From Lacibacter luteus (GTDB lineage: Bacteria > Bacteroidota > Bacteroidia > Chitinophagales > Chitinophagaceae): a stretch of DNA of 64,000 bases. The first letter of the stretch is position 1. Each line of letters begins with the position of its first letter. A model generated the notes under the pieces. That model worked only from the letters and a program-made list of their open reading frames with translations, did not search any database and had not been told where the DNA came from. This document shows positions 53,567-61,856 of this stretch, piece after piece. The stretch spans positions 18,076 to 82,075 of the forward strand of contig NZ_SDHW01000009.1 of the NCBI RefSeq assembly GCF_004118265.1, read 5' to 3'. A program made the position numbers and the translations under genes.

Positions 53567-53931
53567 AGTACTTCCGGTGCTAATGAAATAATTTTCATGT
53601 AACCTTTATCACGGAGCTCTCTTGCTACCGGCCCGAAGATACGTGTACCACGTGGCTCGTCTGAAGCGTTGAGGATTACTACCGCATTGTCATCGAAACG
53701 GATGTATGAACCATCTTTACGACGCAATTTGTTTTTTGTACGTACAATTACAGCTTTTGCTACAGTACCTTTTTTGATACCGCCGCCTGGTAATGCATCT
53801 TTTACAGTTACCACAATCTTATCGCCAATCTTTGCATAATCCTGGCCGCTGTTACCTAATACCTTGATGCAAAGAACTTCTTTTGCACCGCTGTTATCGG
53901 CTACGTTTAATCTGCTTTCTTGCTGAATCAT
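53563..53931 (-). CDS. rplN: 50S ribosomal protein L14
   Basis: A 122-aa protein with the typical start [20 protein letters not shown] and the C-terminal [20 protein letters not shown]. It forms intersubunit bridges with 16S rRNA. The first 100 bases upstream are non-coding, next to rpsQ. Confidence 0.99.
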   Translation of the reverse strand: MIQQESRLNVADNSGAKEVLCIKVLGNSGQDYAKIGDKIVVTVKDALPGGGIKKGTVAKAVIVRTKNKLRRKDGSYIRFDDNAVVILNASDEPRGTRIFGPVARELRDKGYMKIISLAPEVL

Positions 53932-54030
53932 TTTCTTAAACTTTTAACTCCGGTTATTAACACTGAGTATTTTAAAAATCTGGTTGTTTACAGAGGCTTG
54001 CGGCTGCGTACCGAAAGCATGCGTAGAATA

Positions 54031-54288
54031 TTACTTCGCTTTTTCTACTACTTCTACCAGTCTCCAACGCTTTGTTTTGCTCAGAGGACGGCTTTCCATA
54101 ATACGTACAGTATCACCTATACCGCACTCATTCTTTTCATCATGAGCATGGAACTTAGTCGTTTTCTTAACGAACTTTCCATAGATAGGGTGCTTTACTT
54201 TACGTTCAACAGCTACGGTAATGGTTTTATCCATTTTGCTGCTGGTTACAACACCTGTCTTCGTTTTGCGCAAATTTCTTTCTAACAT
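54031..54288 (-). CDS. rpsQ: 30S ribosomal protein S17
   Basis: An 85-aa protein with the S17 motifs [20 protein letters not shown] and [21 protein letters not shown] perfect TGACGC/GCGTCA palindrome (54310-54324) lies in the 52-base gap before it. Confidence 0.98.
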   Translation of the reverse strand: MLERNLRKTKTGVVTSSKMDKTITVAVERKVKHPIYGKFVKKTTKFHAHDEKNECGIGDTVRIMESRPLSKTKRWRLVEVVEKAK

Positions 54289-54340
54289 TTTTTGCTATTT
54301 TTCAGTTGATGACGCTCAGCGTCACTGTTATTCAAATGGA

Positions 54341-54550
54341 TTAAATACCCAGTTGTTTTTTTCTTAACTCTGTTTTTAAACGGGCAACATCACGGCGAAG
54401 GCCACGGATGCTCACGGGGTTCTCCAGTGGAGAAATAGCGTGTGCAAATTCCAGCTTCTTCAAACGCAGTTCATCTTCTTTGATGCGTGCAGCCAGATCT
54501 GTAACGTTCAGCTCTTTTATGCTCTTTAAAAAATCAGTTGTCTTTGCCAT
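54341..54550 (-). CDS. rpmC: 50S ribosomal protein L29
   Basis: A 69-aa helical-hairpin protein (LRLKKLEFAHAISPLENPVS, then the RRDVARLKTELRKKQ end). It lines the polypeptide exit tunnel with L23. Thirty-four bases after rplP. Confidence 0.97.
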   Translation of the reverse strand: MAKTTDFLKSIKELNVTDLAARIKEDELRLKKLEFAHAISPLENPVSIRGLRRDVARLKTELRKKQLGI

Positions 54551-54584
54551 GTTAATCAGTTTATTCAGTTCTTCAACTTGTTAA

Positions 54585-55004
54585 TTACGCAACCAAGTCT
54601 CTGCGTACAATGAATTTTGTTTTGATGGGGAGCTTTTGTGCTGCCAGTTCCATCGCAGCTTTCGCTACTGTTTCAGGAACACCATCTGCTTCAAACAAAA
54701 TACGTCCTGGTTCGATAATAGCAGCCCAACCTTCGGGGTTACCTTTACCTTTACCCATACGTACCTCTGCAGGCTTGCGGGTTACTACTTTATCGGGGAA
54801 CACACGGATCCACACATTACCTTCACGCTTCATAGCACGTGTCATTGCCTGGCGGGCACTTTCAATCTGGCGGTTGGTTAACCATACCGGTTCCAGAGCC
54901 TTCAAAGCATAAGAACCAAATGAAATGTTGGTACCACGCTTAGCCACAGCACGGATGCGTCCTTTCTGTGATTTTCTGTGTTTTGTTCTTTTCGGCTGTA
55001 ACAT
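54585..55004 (-). CDS. rplP: 50S ribosomal protein L16
   Basis: A 139-aa protein with the opening [20 protein letters not shown] and the L16 signature [19 protein letters not shown]. It helps place A-site tRNA. The 71-base gap to rpsC contains a heptamer array. Confidence 0.99.
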   Translation of the reverse strand: MLQPKRTKHRKSQKGRIRAVAKRGTNISFGSYALKALEPVWLTNRQIESARQAMTRAMKREGNVWIRVFPDKVVTRKPAEVRMGKGKGNPEGWAAIIEPGRILFEADGVPETVAKAAMELAAQKLPIKTKFIVRRDLVA

Positions 55005-55040
55005 TGCTGTATATGTTTCTTGTTACTGTTTGTTGTTTGC

Positions 55041-55075
55041 TTCGTACTTCTTACTTCGTAATTGGTACTTGATTA
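55041..55075. repeat. heptamer-periodic array between rplP and rpsC
   Basis: Five units CTTCGTA, CTTCTTA, CTTCGTA, ATTGGTA, CTTGATT end directly at the rpsC stop codon. The unit type is the same as next to the groEL stop (13760-13794). Confidence 0.7.
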
Positions 55076-55858
55076 TTATCCTTTGCGGCTGTCTCTGCGT
55101 TGACCACCACCGTGTCCACCACGACGATCATCTCTTCTGTCGCCACCATGTCCACCACCACGACGATCATCTTTTCTGTCGCTCACATCGCTCTTACCGC
55201 CAACGAAATTGGGGTTCAGATCACGCTTAGTGAGAACTTCACCTTTACAGATCCATACTTTGATACCGATTTTACCGTAAACGGTTAATGCAAACAGGTT
55301 TGCATAATCAATATCCATACGGAATGTATGCAGAGGAGTACGTCCTTGTTTAATTTCTTCAGTACGTGCAATTTCAGCACCGCCCAAACGACCGCTTACT
55401 TTTACTTTGATACCTTCAGCACCCATACGAAGTGCAGAAGCAATCGCCATTTTCACAGCACGTTTGTAATTGATACGGTTTTCGATCTGGCGTGCGATCG
55501 TATCTGCAACGATTGTTGCATCTACTTCCGGACGACGGATTTCCAAGATGTTGATCTGTACATCATCTTTACCGGTGAGTTTCTTCAATTCTTCTTTAAT
55601 ACGATCTACTTCGCCACCACCTTTACCGATGATGATACCAGGCTTAGAAGTGTGAATAGTTACAATCAATTTGTTGAGAGTACGCTCAATCACAATTTTA
55701 GCGATACCACCTTTATTGATACGGGCATTGAGATAGGTTCTGATCTTGTTGTCTTCGATCAATTTACCGGCAAAGTCTCTTTTGCTACCATACCAGTTAC
55801 TCTCCCATCCGCGGATGATCCCTAACCTGTTACCAATTGGATTTGCTTTCTGACCCAT
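55076..55858 (-). CDS. rpsC: 30S ribosomal protein S3 with Arg/Gly/Asp-rich tail
   Basis: A 260-aa protein. The KH domain ([18 protein letters not shown] preceded by KPGIIIG) and the C-terminal S3 domain ([36 protein letters not shown]) are standard. After about residue 222 there is an unusual tail made of two imperfect copies of a unit with [11 protein letters not shown], giving an RGG-like, highly charged and flexible end. S3 shapes the mRNA entry tunnel, so the tail would sit at the mRNA entrance. Twenty-five bases after rplV. Confidence 0.98.
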   Translation of the reverse strand: MGQKANPIGNRLGIIRGWESNWYGSKRDFAGKLIEDNKIRTYLNARINKGGIAKIVIERTLNKLIVTIHTSKPGIIIGKGGGEVDRIKEELKKLTGKDDVQINILEIRRPEVDATIVADTIARQIENRINYKRAVKMAIASALRMGAEGIKVKVSGRLGGAEIARTEEIKQGRTPLHTFRMDIDYANLFALTVYGKIGIKVWICKGEVLTKRDLNPNFVGGKSDVSDRKDDRRGGGHGGDRRDDRRGGHGGGQRRDSRKG

Positions 55859-55883
55859 AGAATGGTTTATAAAATTTTATCAA

Positions 55884-56228
55884 TTAATTTTTTGTGTCTA
55901 CGATAATGGTTACGTGATTGCTGCGCTTTCTTACACGGTAAGCACGGCCCTGGGGTGCAGGACGTAAACGCTTGATCATACGTGCACCATCTACATAAAT
56001 TGTTTTCACAATCAATGCTGCATCAGCTGCACTTGCACCACTGTTCTTTTGCTCCCAGTTGCTGATAGCACTTTTTAAAAGTTTACCAAGCGGTGTGGCA
56101 GAGTGTTGCGGATGAAAATCCAGTAAAGCCAATGCTTTTTCAACATCCATTCCACGAATCTCATCAGCCAGCAAACGCATTCTGCGTGGCGATGTGGGAT
56201 AATTTCTGAGTTTTGCTACTGCTTCCAT
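55884..56228 (-). CDS. rplV: 50S ribosomal protein L22
   Basis: A 114-aa protein with the L22 start (YPTSPRRMRLLADEIRGM) and the tunnel-hairpin end (MIKRLRPAPQGRAYRVRKRS). It reaches into the exit tunnel where some macrolide mutations occur; nothing unusual in the loop is visible. Confidence 0.98.
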   Translation of the reverse strand: MEAVAKLRNYPTSPRRMRLLADEIRGMDVEKALALLDFHPQHSATPLGKLLKSAISNWEQKNSGASAADAALIVKTIYVDGARMIKRLRPAPQGRAYRVRKRSNHVTIIVDTKN

Positions 56229-56267
56229 TTCTTTTATTTTAAGGTTAAGACCGGTGGCCTTTTACCA

Positions 56268-56540
56268 TTAACCTACTTTTTTGCTTGAGTGTCCTTTAAA
56301 GTTTCTTGTAGGAGCAAATTCACCAAGTTTATGACCTACCATAAATTCTGTTACGTAAACAGGGATGAATTTATTTCCGTTGTGCACTGCAAAAGTGTGA
56401 CCTACAAAATCAGGAGTGATTGTTGAACGACGACTCCAGGTTTTAATTACACCTCTTTTTGTTTTGCCTTCGTTAATAGCGAGCACCTTTGTTTCGAGGT
56501 GAGCTGCTACATAAGGACCTTTTTTAATCGAACGAGCCAT
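56268..56540 (-). CDS. rpsS: 30S ribosomal protein S19
   Basis: A 90-aa protein with the S19 motifs [16 protein letters not shown] and [19 protein letters not shown], then [15 protein letters not shown]. It binds the 16S head with S13. Thirty-two bases after rplB. Confidence 0.99.
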   Translation of the reverse strand: MARSIKKGPYVAAHLETKVLAINEGKTKRGVIKTWSRRSTITPDFVGHTFAVHNGNKFIPVYVTEFMVGHKLGEFAPTRNFKGHSSKKVG

Positions 56541-56572
56541 GATTTATTTTAGTTTTCGATTTGCTGATTGAA

Positions 56573-57412
56573 TTACTTAGCCAGTTTTTTACCATCCTTA
56601 CGTTGGATGATGAGCTTGTTAGAACCCTTGTGCTTAGAGCGTGTTTTTTCGCCTTTTGCATATTTACCGGTTCTGCTGCGTGGGTGACCACCGCTGCTAC
56701 GGCCTTCACCACCACCCATCGGGTGATCAACAGGGTTCATCGCTACACCACGGTTACGAGGACGAATACCTTTCCAACGGTTAACACCCGCTTTACCGGC
56801 TGTTTCAAGACTGTGATCGCTGTTACTTACCACACCTACTGTTGCATAACAGTTGATGAGTACTTTACGCAATTCACCACTTGGCATTTTCAATACAGCG
56901 TATTTCTCTTCTTTGTTGGTTAACTGTGCGCTTGTACCTGCACTGCGTACCAACTTACCACCCTGACCAGGCTGCATTTCAATATTGTGGATCATAGTAC
57001 CCAAAGGCATATTCTTCATTTGAAGAGCGTTACCCAATTCAGGTGCTACTGCATCACCCGCTACTACTGTTGCACCAACCTGTAAACCGTTTGGAGCAAG
57101 GATGTAACGTTTTTCACCATCAACGTAATTCAGCAATGCGATGAATGCTGTACGGTTTGGATCGTATTCAATAGATGCTACTTTAGCAGGAACATCTTTC
57201 TTACTGCGTTTGAAATCAATTACACGGTATTTCTTTTTGTTACCGCCGCCGATGTAACGCATTGCACGACGACCTTGTGCGTTACGGCCACCTGTAGATT
57301 TTACTGACTCGAGCAAAGACTTTTCAGGAGTATCTGTAGTAATCTCAGCATACGCATTCCCGATTCTCCATCTGGTACCTGCGGTTACCGGTTTGTATTT
57401 CTTTAATGCCAT
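56573..57412 (-). CDS. rplB: 50S ribosomal protein L2
   Basis: A 279-aa protein of normal length with the peptidyl-transferase-side loop ([20 protein letters not shown], which includes the conserved functional His) and the OB/SH3-like fold. It is required for subunit joining. Sixty-one bases after rplW. Confidence 0.99.
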   Translation of the reverse strand: MALKKYKPVTAGTRWRIGNAYAEITTDTPEKSLLESVKSTGGRNAQGRRAMRYIGGGNKKKYRVIDFKRSKKDVPAKVASIEYDPNRTAFIALLNYVDGEKRYILAPNGLQVGATVVAGDAVAPELGNALQMKNMPLGTMIHNIEMQPGQGGKLVRSAGTSAQLTNKEEKYAVLKMPSGELRKVLINCYATVGVVSNSDHSLETAGKAGVNRWKGIRPRNRGVAMNPVDHPMGGGEGRSSGGHPRSRTGKYAKGEKTRSKHKGSNKLIIQRKDGKKLAK

Positions 57413-57473
57413 TTTTAAAAACTTTTATTGTTCAACTTTTGCGGTAGTTGACCTACCATTCTTTGTTTCAGAA

Positions 57474-57773
57474 TTATACTGTACCGTACAGGTCAATTGA
57501 TTCGCCTTCGGCAACAGTTACATAAGCTTTCTTGTAAGCCGGTTTGCTACCCTGGATATAACCTGCTTTGGTCATACGGTTCTTCGCTTTACGAGGAGCC
57601 ACCATGGTGTGCACATCAGCTACTTTCACATTGTAGAATTCTTCTACAGCTTTTTTGATCTCGAGCTTGTTAGCTTTACGACCAACACGGAAAGCGTATG
57701 TGTTTTTCTTTTCTGTTAAACGATTGCTTTTTTCAGAAACAATCGGCTTTATTAAAATTTCACTCTGTCTCAT
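57474..57773 (-). CDS. rplW: 50S ribosomal protein L23
   Basis: A 99-aa protein with the L23 motif PIVSEKSNRLTEKKNTYAF and KKAVEEFYNVKVADVHTM. It forms the docking site for trigger factor and SRP at the tunnel exit. Thirty-two bases after rplD. Confidence 0.98.
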   Translation of the reverse strand: MRQSEILIKPIVSEKSNRLTEKKNTYAFRVGRKANKLEIKKAVEEFYNVKVADVHTMVAPRKAKNRMTKAGYIQGSKPAYKKAYVTVAEGESIDLYGTV

Positions 57774-57805
57774 CTGGACGTTGTTTATTCAGTTCAATGA
57801 TTCAA

Positions 57806-58438
57806 TTACGCTGCAGCTTCTTCTTCGGAAAAAACTTTAGCAGCACTTTCAGTTAATACGAGTACATCGCTGTTGATGAGGTCGTATGTGTTCATATCGG
57901 CCAGTAAAGAACCAACTACTGAAGGAACGTTACGGAGGCTGAGGTAAAGATTATCGTTGTAATCAGGAATAACCACCAGTGCTTTTTTGTTACCGATGTT
58001 GAGGTTGTTCAACACACTCACAAATTCTTTCGTTTTTGGAGTTTCGAAGTTGATATCTTCAATAATAACAATAGCGTTTTCTTTTGCTTTGTAAGTAAGA
58101 GCACTCATTTTAGCGAGGTCTTTTACTTTACGGTTCAGTTTAAAATCGTAACCGTGCGGTTTAGGTCCGAAAATAGTACCACCACCTTTGTATAACGGGT
58201 TACGAATATTACCCTTACGTGAACCACCAGTACCTTTCTGACGGTGAAGCTTGCGGCTAGCACCTTTTACTTCGGCACGTGTCTTTACTTTATGAGTACC
58301 CTGGCGTTGTGCTGCCTGGTATTGCTTAACAGCAAGGTAAATAACGTGGTCATTAGGTTCGATACCGAAGATTTCTTCCGGTAATTCGATCGTACGACCT
58401 GTTGCCTTTCCTGCTTTATTTAAAACTTCAACTTGCAT
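57806..58438 (-). CDS. rplD: 50S ribosomal protein L4
   Basis: A 210-aa protein with the L4 segment LHRQKGTGGSRKGNIRNPLY followed by GGGTIFGPKPHGYDFKLN, the extended loop that lines the exit tunnel. In E. coli L4 also represses its own operon; whether the structured gap before rplC has such a role here is not shown. Twenty bases after rplC. Confidence 0.98.
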   Translation of the reverse strand: MQVEVLNKAGKATGRTIELPEEIFGIEPNDHVIYLAVKQYQAAQRQGTHKVKTRAEVKGASRKLHRQKGTGGSRKGNIRNPLYKGGGTIFGPKPHGYDFKLNRKVKDLAKMSALTYKAKENAIVIIEDINFETPKTKEFVSVLNNLNIGNKKALVVIPDYNDNLYLSLRNVPSVVGSLLADMNTYDLINSDVLVLTESAAKVFSEEEAAA

Positions 58439-58458
58439 GACTTCTTAAATTAGTTTGT

Positions 58459-59076
58459 TTACTTCTGGATGTATACGATTGAACCGTTATGACCCGGTAC
58501 AGAACCGCTCACAAGGATGTAATTCTTTTCAGGGAAAATTTTCAGGACTTTCAATCCTTTTACTTTCACTCTTTCTGCACCCATACGGCCAGCCATACGC
58601 ATACCTTTCATTACACGTGAAGCATCAGAAGAGTTACCGAGCGAACCTGGAGCACGCTGACGATCGTGTTGACCGTGTGAAGCTTCACCCACACCGCTAA
58701 AGCCATGGCGTTTAACAACACCCTGAAAACCTTTACCTTTTGTGGTACCAACTACATCAACTTTTTCGCCTTCTGCGAAAATTTCTGCAGTTACAGTTTC
58801 ACCAATATTTTTTTCGAGAGAATAGTTACGGAATTCTTTTACGAATTTCTTAGGAGAAGTGTTTGCTTTTGCGAAGTGATTCTTTTCAGCTGAAGTAGTG
58901 TTCTTTTCTTTCTTTTCGCCAAAAGCTAATTGAAGTGCGGTGTAACCGTCAGCTTCTTGTGTTTTAACCTGTGTAACAACACAGGGACCAGCTTCAATGA
59001 TGGTGCAACTTTGTTGCTTACCATCGGGACTGAAGATGCTGGTCATGCCGATCTTTTTACCAATAATACCTTTCAT
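58459..59076 (-). CDS. rplC: 50S ribosomal protein L3
   Basis: A 205-aa protein starting [20 protein letters not shown] and carrying the L3 core [20 protein letters not shown] then GASHGQ-like and [20 protein letters not shown] segments. It initiates 50S assembly. Its start follows an A-rich run, 281 bases after rpsJ, an abnormally long gap for this position. Confidence 0.99.
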   Translation of the reverse strand: MKGIIGKKIGMTSIFSPDGKQQSCTIIEAGPCVVTQVKTQEADGYTALQLAFGEKKEKNTTSAEKNHFAKANTSPKKFVKEFRNYSLEKNIGETVTAEIFAEGEKVDVVGTTKGKGFQGVVKRHGFSGVGEASHGQHDRQRAPGSLGNSSDASRVMKGMRMAGRMGAERVKVKGLKVLKIFPEKNYILVSGSVPGHNGSIVYIQK

Positions 59077-59357
59077 TTTTTTTACAGTTTATGCCCTGTA
59101 AGGTTGTTGAGACATAACGCCGGCGAGCGTCATTCAATCCCCGTTTACCATCGACCTTTTCCTTTTTTCCACTTTGGATCGGAAGTACCGATGGTAAACT
59201 AACCACGAAGGGCTAGTTTATATGTGTTCCCGGTTTTGAGCCGGAAATATGTTTTATTCAGAGCTCTTTTTTCGTTCCCGCCGGGCGGGATGATTGAGAG
59301 ATGAAACTTAATTCTATTTGAAGAACTTACACGATAGGTCCGCCGGGCGGACATTCA
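59077..59357 (-). other. structured non-coding gap between rpsJ and rplC
   Basis: No ORF is supported here. The gap holds GTTTACCATCG/CGATGGTAAAC (59143-59153 with 59189-59199, perfect 11 bp), a second stem AAACTAACC/GGCTAGTTT (59195-59219, one mismatch), TTCCCGG/CCGGAAA, and two 15-base perfect GC palindromes (59276-59290 and 59338-59352). It may be a leader RNA for the rest of the operon or a site where mobile palindromes settled. Confidence 0.6.
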
Positions 59358-59663
59358 TCATGCTTTGATTTCTACGTCAACACCACTTGGCAAATCGAGT
59401 TTGCTCAGTGCATCAACTGTACGGCTGCTGCTGGTGTAGATATCCAGTAAGCGTTTGTGCGTACACAGTTGGAATTGTTCACGGCTCTTCTTGTTTACGT
59501 GTGGTGAACGTAACACAGTAAAAATTCTTTTACGAGTAGGTAAAGGAATAGGACCTGTTACTACTGCACCTGTACTACGAACCGTTTTCACGATTTTTTC
59601 TGCAGATTTATCAACCAGATTGTGGTCGTAAGATTGCAATTTGATTCTGATACGTTGAGCCAT
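59358..59663 (-). CDS. rpsJ: 30S ribosomal protein S10 (NusE)
   Basis: A 101-aa protein with the S10 signature [20 protein letters not shown] and [20 protein letters not shown]. Besides its 30S role it is NusE, the partner of NusB (encoded at 20837) in antitermination. First gene of the operon, about 25-30 bases after the predicted transcription start. Confidence 0.99.
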   Translation of the reverse strand: MAQRIRIKLQSYDHNLVDKSAEKIVKTVRSTGAVVTGPIPLPTRKRIFTVLRSPHVNKKSREQFQLCTHKRLLDIYTSSSRTVDALSKLDLPSGVDVEIKA

Positions 59664-59694
59664 AAGATCTGTCCCAAATTTTCAATTGGGAGCG

Positions 59695-59724
59695 CAAAGG
59701 TAGGGTTTCAAACATTCCCTGCAA
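59695..59724 (-). promoter_or_regulatory. promoter of the S10-spc operon
   Basis: On the minus strand TTG (59722-59724), 19 bases, TACCTTTG (59695-59702). Both boxes match the Bacteroidetes consensus exactly, as does the spacing. The ATG of rpsJ is 32 bases downstream. Confidence 0.85.
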
Positions 59725-60013
59725 AAAGTTTGGGGAAGTTTTTTTGGGAAAAAAGCCATTATTGTCGCATTTTCTTTTCAAAAAAGCAATTTCAGCCCCT
59801 TTTTTATCAGCAGATACACTTTAGGCCCTCCAGCAAAATTCTTTTGCATACTGCCATTCCGGAAGCAAAAGGCTGCTCTATAATAAATATTACGAAGGAA
59901 AGATAAACCCCTATTAAATCAGATAAGAACAATTAGTAAAAGCCCCTTCTACCTCCTAAATACAATTCGTTTTTCTACGACAAAAATGCCGTAGTTTGTC
60001 CTAGTGCATAAAC
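59725..60013. other. intergenic region between rpsJ and protease gene
   Basis: About 290 bases between two divergent promoters. I see A/T-rich sequence, a short CTACG/CGTAG stem near 59977-59996 and no gene, repeat array or tRNA. The usual fusA gene is not here. Confidence 0.6.
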
Positions 60014-60044
60014 TTGTGCAGAAAATTGAGGTTGTATACCTTTA
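60014..60044 (+). promoter_or_regulatory. promoter of the papain-like protease gene
   Basis: TTG (60014-60016), 20 bases, TACCTTTA (60037-60044; last base differs from consensus). It predicts a leader of about 190 bases before the ATG at 60244. Confidence 0.65.
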
Positions 60045-60243
60045 CATTCAGAATCGATAGTCCAATTATCCGAACCCACAGAAGAACCATTCTCCACTGA
60101 ACAATTCCAGTTTTTCAGAAATTTTATTGTTTATAGTAGTTATTGCTACTGCCTGCTTTACCAGTTTTTTCCGTAATCGGTGGCAACCGGTGAGCAAGTA
60201 CGAAAAAAGAGAATCTTAATTTCAATATCCTAAAAATCCGTAA

Positions 60244-61746
60244 ATGAAACATTTAATCCGACCCAATTCGCTGGCATCGATTTTATTATTATCTGCCTTA
60301 TTGGTTTCGTGTTCAAAAGAGAAATCATCTCAGCTTACAGAAGAACCGGTTACCGCTGTTCAATTGCGTTCAGGTGGCGCAATAGACGACGATTCTGCGT
60401 TACAGGCAAAAGTGCCAATGATTGTATCGTCTGGATTTCTGAAAGGCGGAAACGTTCCATCCAATATGGCTTATTCCGGTATTTCCGCTAAGGGCCGTCG
60501 GGATGCAACAGCTCCAACAATCAGTATTAAGTCTCCGCAAAACGGCACTGTTGTAAGCGGAACTGTAAGTGTAACCGTTACTGCATCGGATAATATAGGT
60601 GTAGCTTCTGTGAGTTTGACTGTTGACGGGTCTGCTGTTACAAGCAGCTCTGTAGCTCCTTTTACAAATATCTGGAACTCTGCAACTGCCGCAAACGGTC
60701 TTCATACCTTAAGCGTAACTGCAAGAGATGCCGCAGGTAATAAAACATCGGTATCGGTACAGGTAACAGTTAGCAATGTAACTCCTGGTGACGTTACTGC
60801 TCCTGTTGTTAATATCACTTCGCCCGGGGATGGTACTTCGTATGATGCAAGTACGACCATTTCGATAGGCAGTTCAGCTTCTGATAATATTGGCATTACT
60901 TCGCACAGCCTCAGTATCGATGGTATAGTTGTTAGTTCATCATCTGCTTCATCCATCAGCTATTCCTGGAACACTGGTACTGCTGCCAGCGGAGTGCATA
61001 CGATTACAACAACAGCTAAAGATGCAGCCGGTAATCAATCGTCGAAAACCGTTTCGGTTACAATCAATACCGTTGTTATAGAGCCTACCCCGATTTCAGG
61101 CTTGCGTTTAACCATGCCTCCTGTTTTAAACCAGGGCAGCGAAGGATCCTGTGTCGCATTTGCTGTGGGCTATGCAACCCGTTCTGCAGAACAATTTTAC
61201 AGAACCGGCGCTTCTACATATAGTAACAGTACAAACGTATTCAGTCCGGAATTCCTGTACAACCAAATTAAATTCAGTATCGATTGTGGTTCCGGTTCGG
61301 CCATGCAAACCGCTCTTGACTTTGTGAAATTAAATGGTATTTGCACTTACCAGTCGATGCCTTACAGTAGCACTAATGGCTGCTCCTTACTCCCTTCTGC
61401 CACTCAAAGTTCTGAAGCAGCAAGCTTTAAAATCGGCAGTTATGCTAAAATGTATTGCACCGACCGTGCTGCAATTCAATCGATGATAGCACAAAAGCAT
61501 CCTGTTATTATTAATGTAATTGCAGATAATTCATTCATTAATGCCAAACCTGGCTTTATTTGGAAAACCTATTCCGGATCGGGCTCTCTTGCACATTGTA
61601 TTGTTATTTGCGGTTATGATGATGCGAAGAATGCATACCTGGTAATGAACTCCTGGGGAACAGGTTGGGGCGATGCCGGTTATAGCTGGATCGATTACGA
61701 TTTCTTTTTAACAAGAACAGGTACTTATTGTTACGCAATCAATTAA
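60244..61746 (+). CDS. lipoprotein C1A (papain-like) protease with two Ig-like domains
   Basis: A 500-aa protein: lipoprotein signal (SILLLSALLVSCSK), a linker of about 70 residues, two bacterial Ig-like repeats (about residues 96-180 and 183-275, each with SDNIGV/IxS and DAAGN motifs), and a C-terminal papain-type peptidase. The active-site set is complete: Gln297 and Cys303 in LNQGSEGSCVAFAVGY, His451 in SLAHCIVICGYDD, Asn469 in MNSWGTGWGD. It is probably an outer-membrane or surface-attached cysteine protease held away from the membrane by the Ig stalk. Secretion route beyond the lipid anchor is not shown. Confidence 0.9.
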   Translation: MKHLIRPNSLASILLLSALLVSCSKEKSSQLTEEPVTAVQLRSGGAIDDDSALQAKVPMIVSSGFLKGGNVPSNMAYSGISAKGRRDATAPTISIKSPQNGTVVSGTVSVTVTASDNIGVASVSLTVDGSAVTSSSVAPFTNIWNSATAANGLHTLSVTARDAAGNKTSVSVQVTVSNVTPGDVTAPVVNITSPGDGTSYDASTTISIGSSASDNIGITSHSLSIDGIVVSSSSASSISYSWNTGTAASGVHTITTTAKDAAGNQSSKTVSVTINTVVIEPTPISGLRLTMPPVLNQGSEGSCVAFAVGYATRSAEQFYRTGASTYSNSTNVFSPEFLYNQIKFSIDCGSGSAMQTALDFVKLNGICTYQSMPYSSTNGCSLLPSATQSSEAASFKIGSYAKMYCTDRAAIQSMIAQKHPVIINVIADNSFINAKPGFIWKTYSGSGSLAHCIVICGYDDAKNAYLVMNSWGTGWGDAGYSWIDYDFFLTRTGTYCYAIN

Positions 61747-61766
61747 GACTACAAATCCTTTAAATA

Positions 61767-61833
61767 AAAATCCCGGCAATTACTGTCGGGATTTTTTACT
61801 GAAAGAAAAAGGCTGCCCTTTTGAGGCAGCCTT
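61767..61833. terminator. paired terminators between convergent genes
   Basis: AAATCCCG/CGGGATTT (61768-61796) ends in a run of T for the plus-strand protease gene. AAGGCTGCC/GGCAGCCTT (61809-61833, perfect nine pairs) is followed on the minus strand by TTTTTCTTTC, serving the minus-strand gene. Confidence 0.9.
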
Positions 61834-61856
61834 ACCAGTCTGTTTTAACCTGCTGG

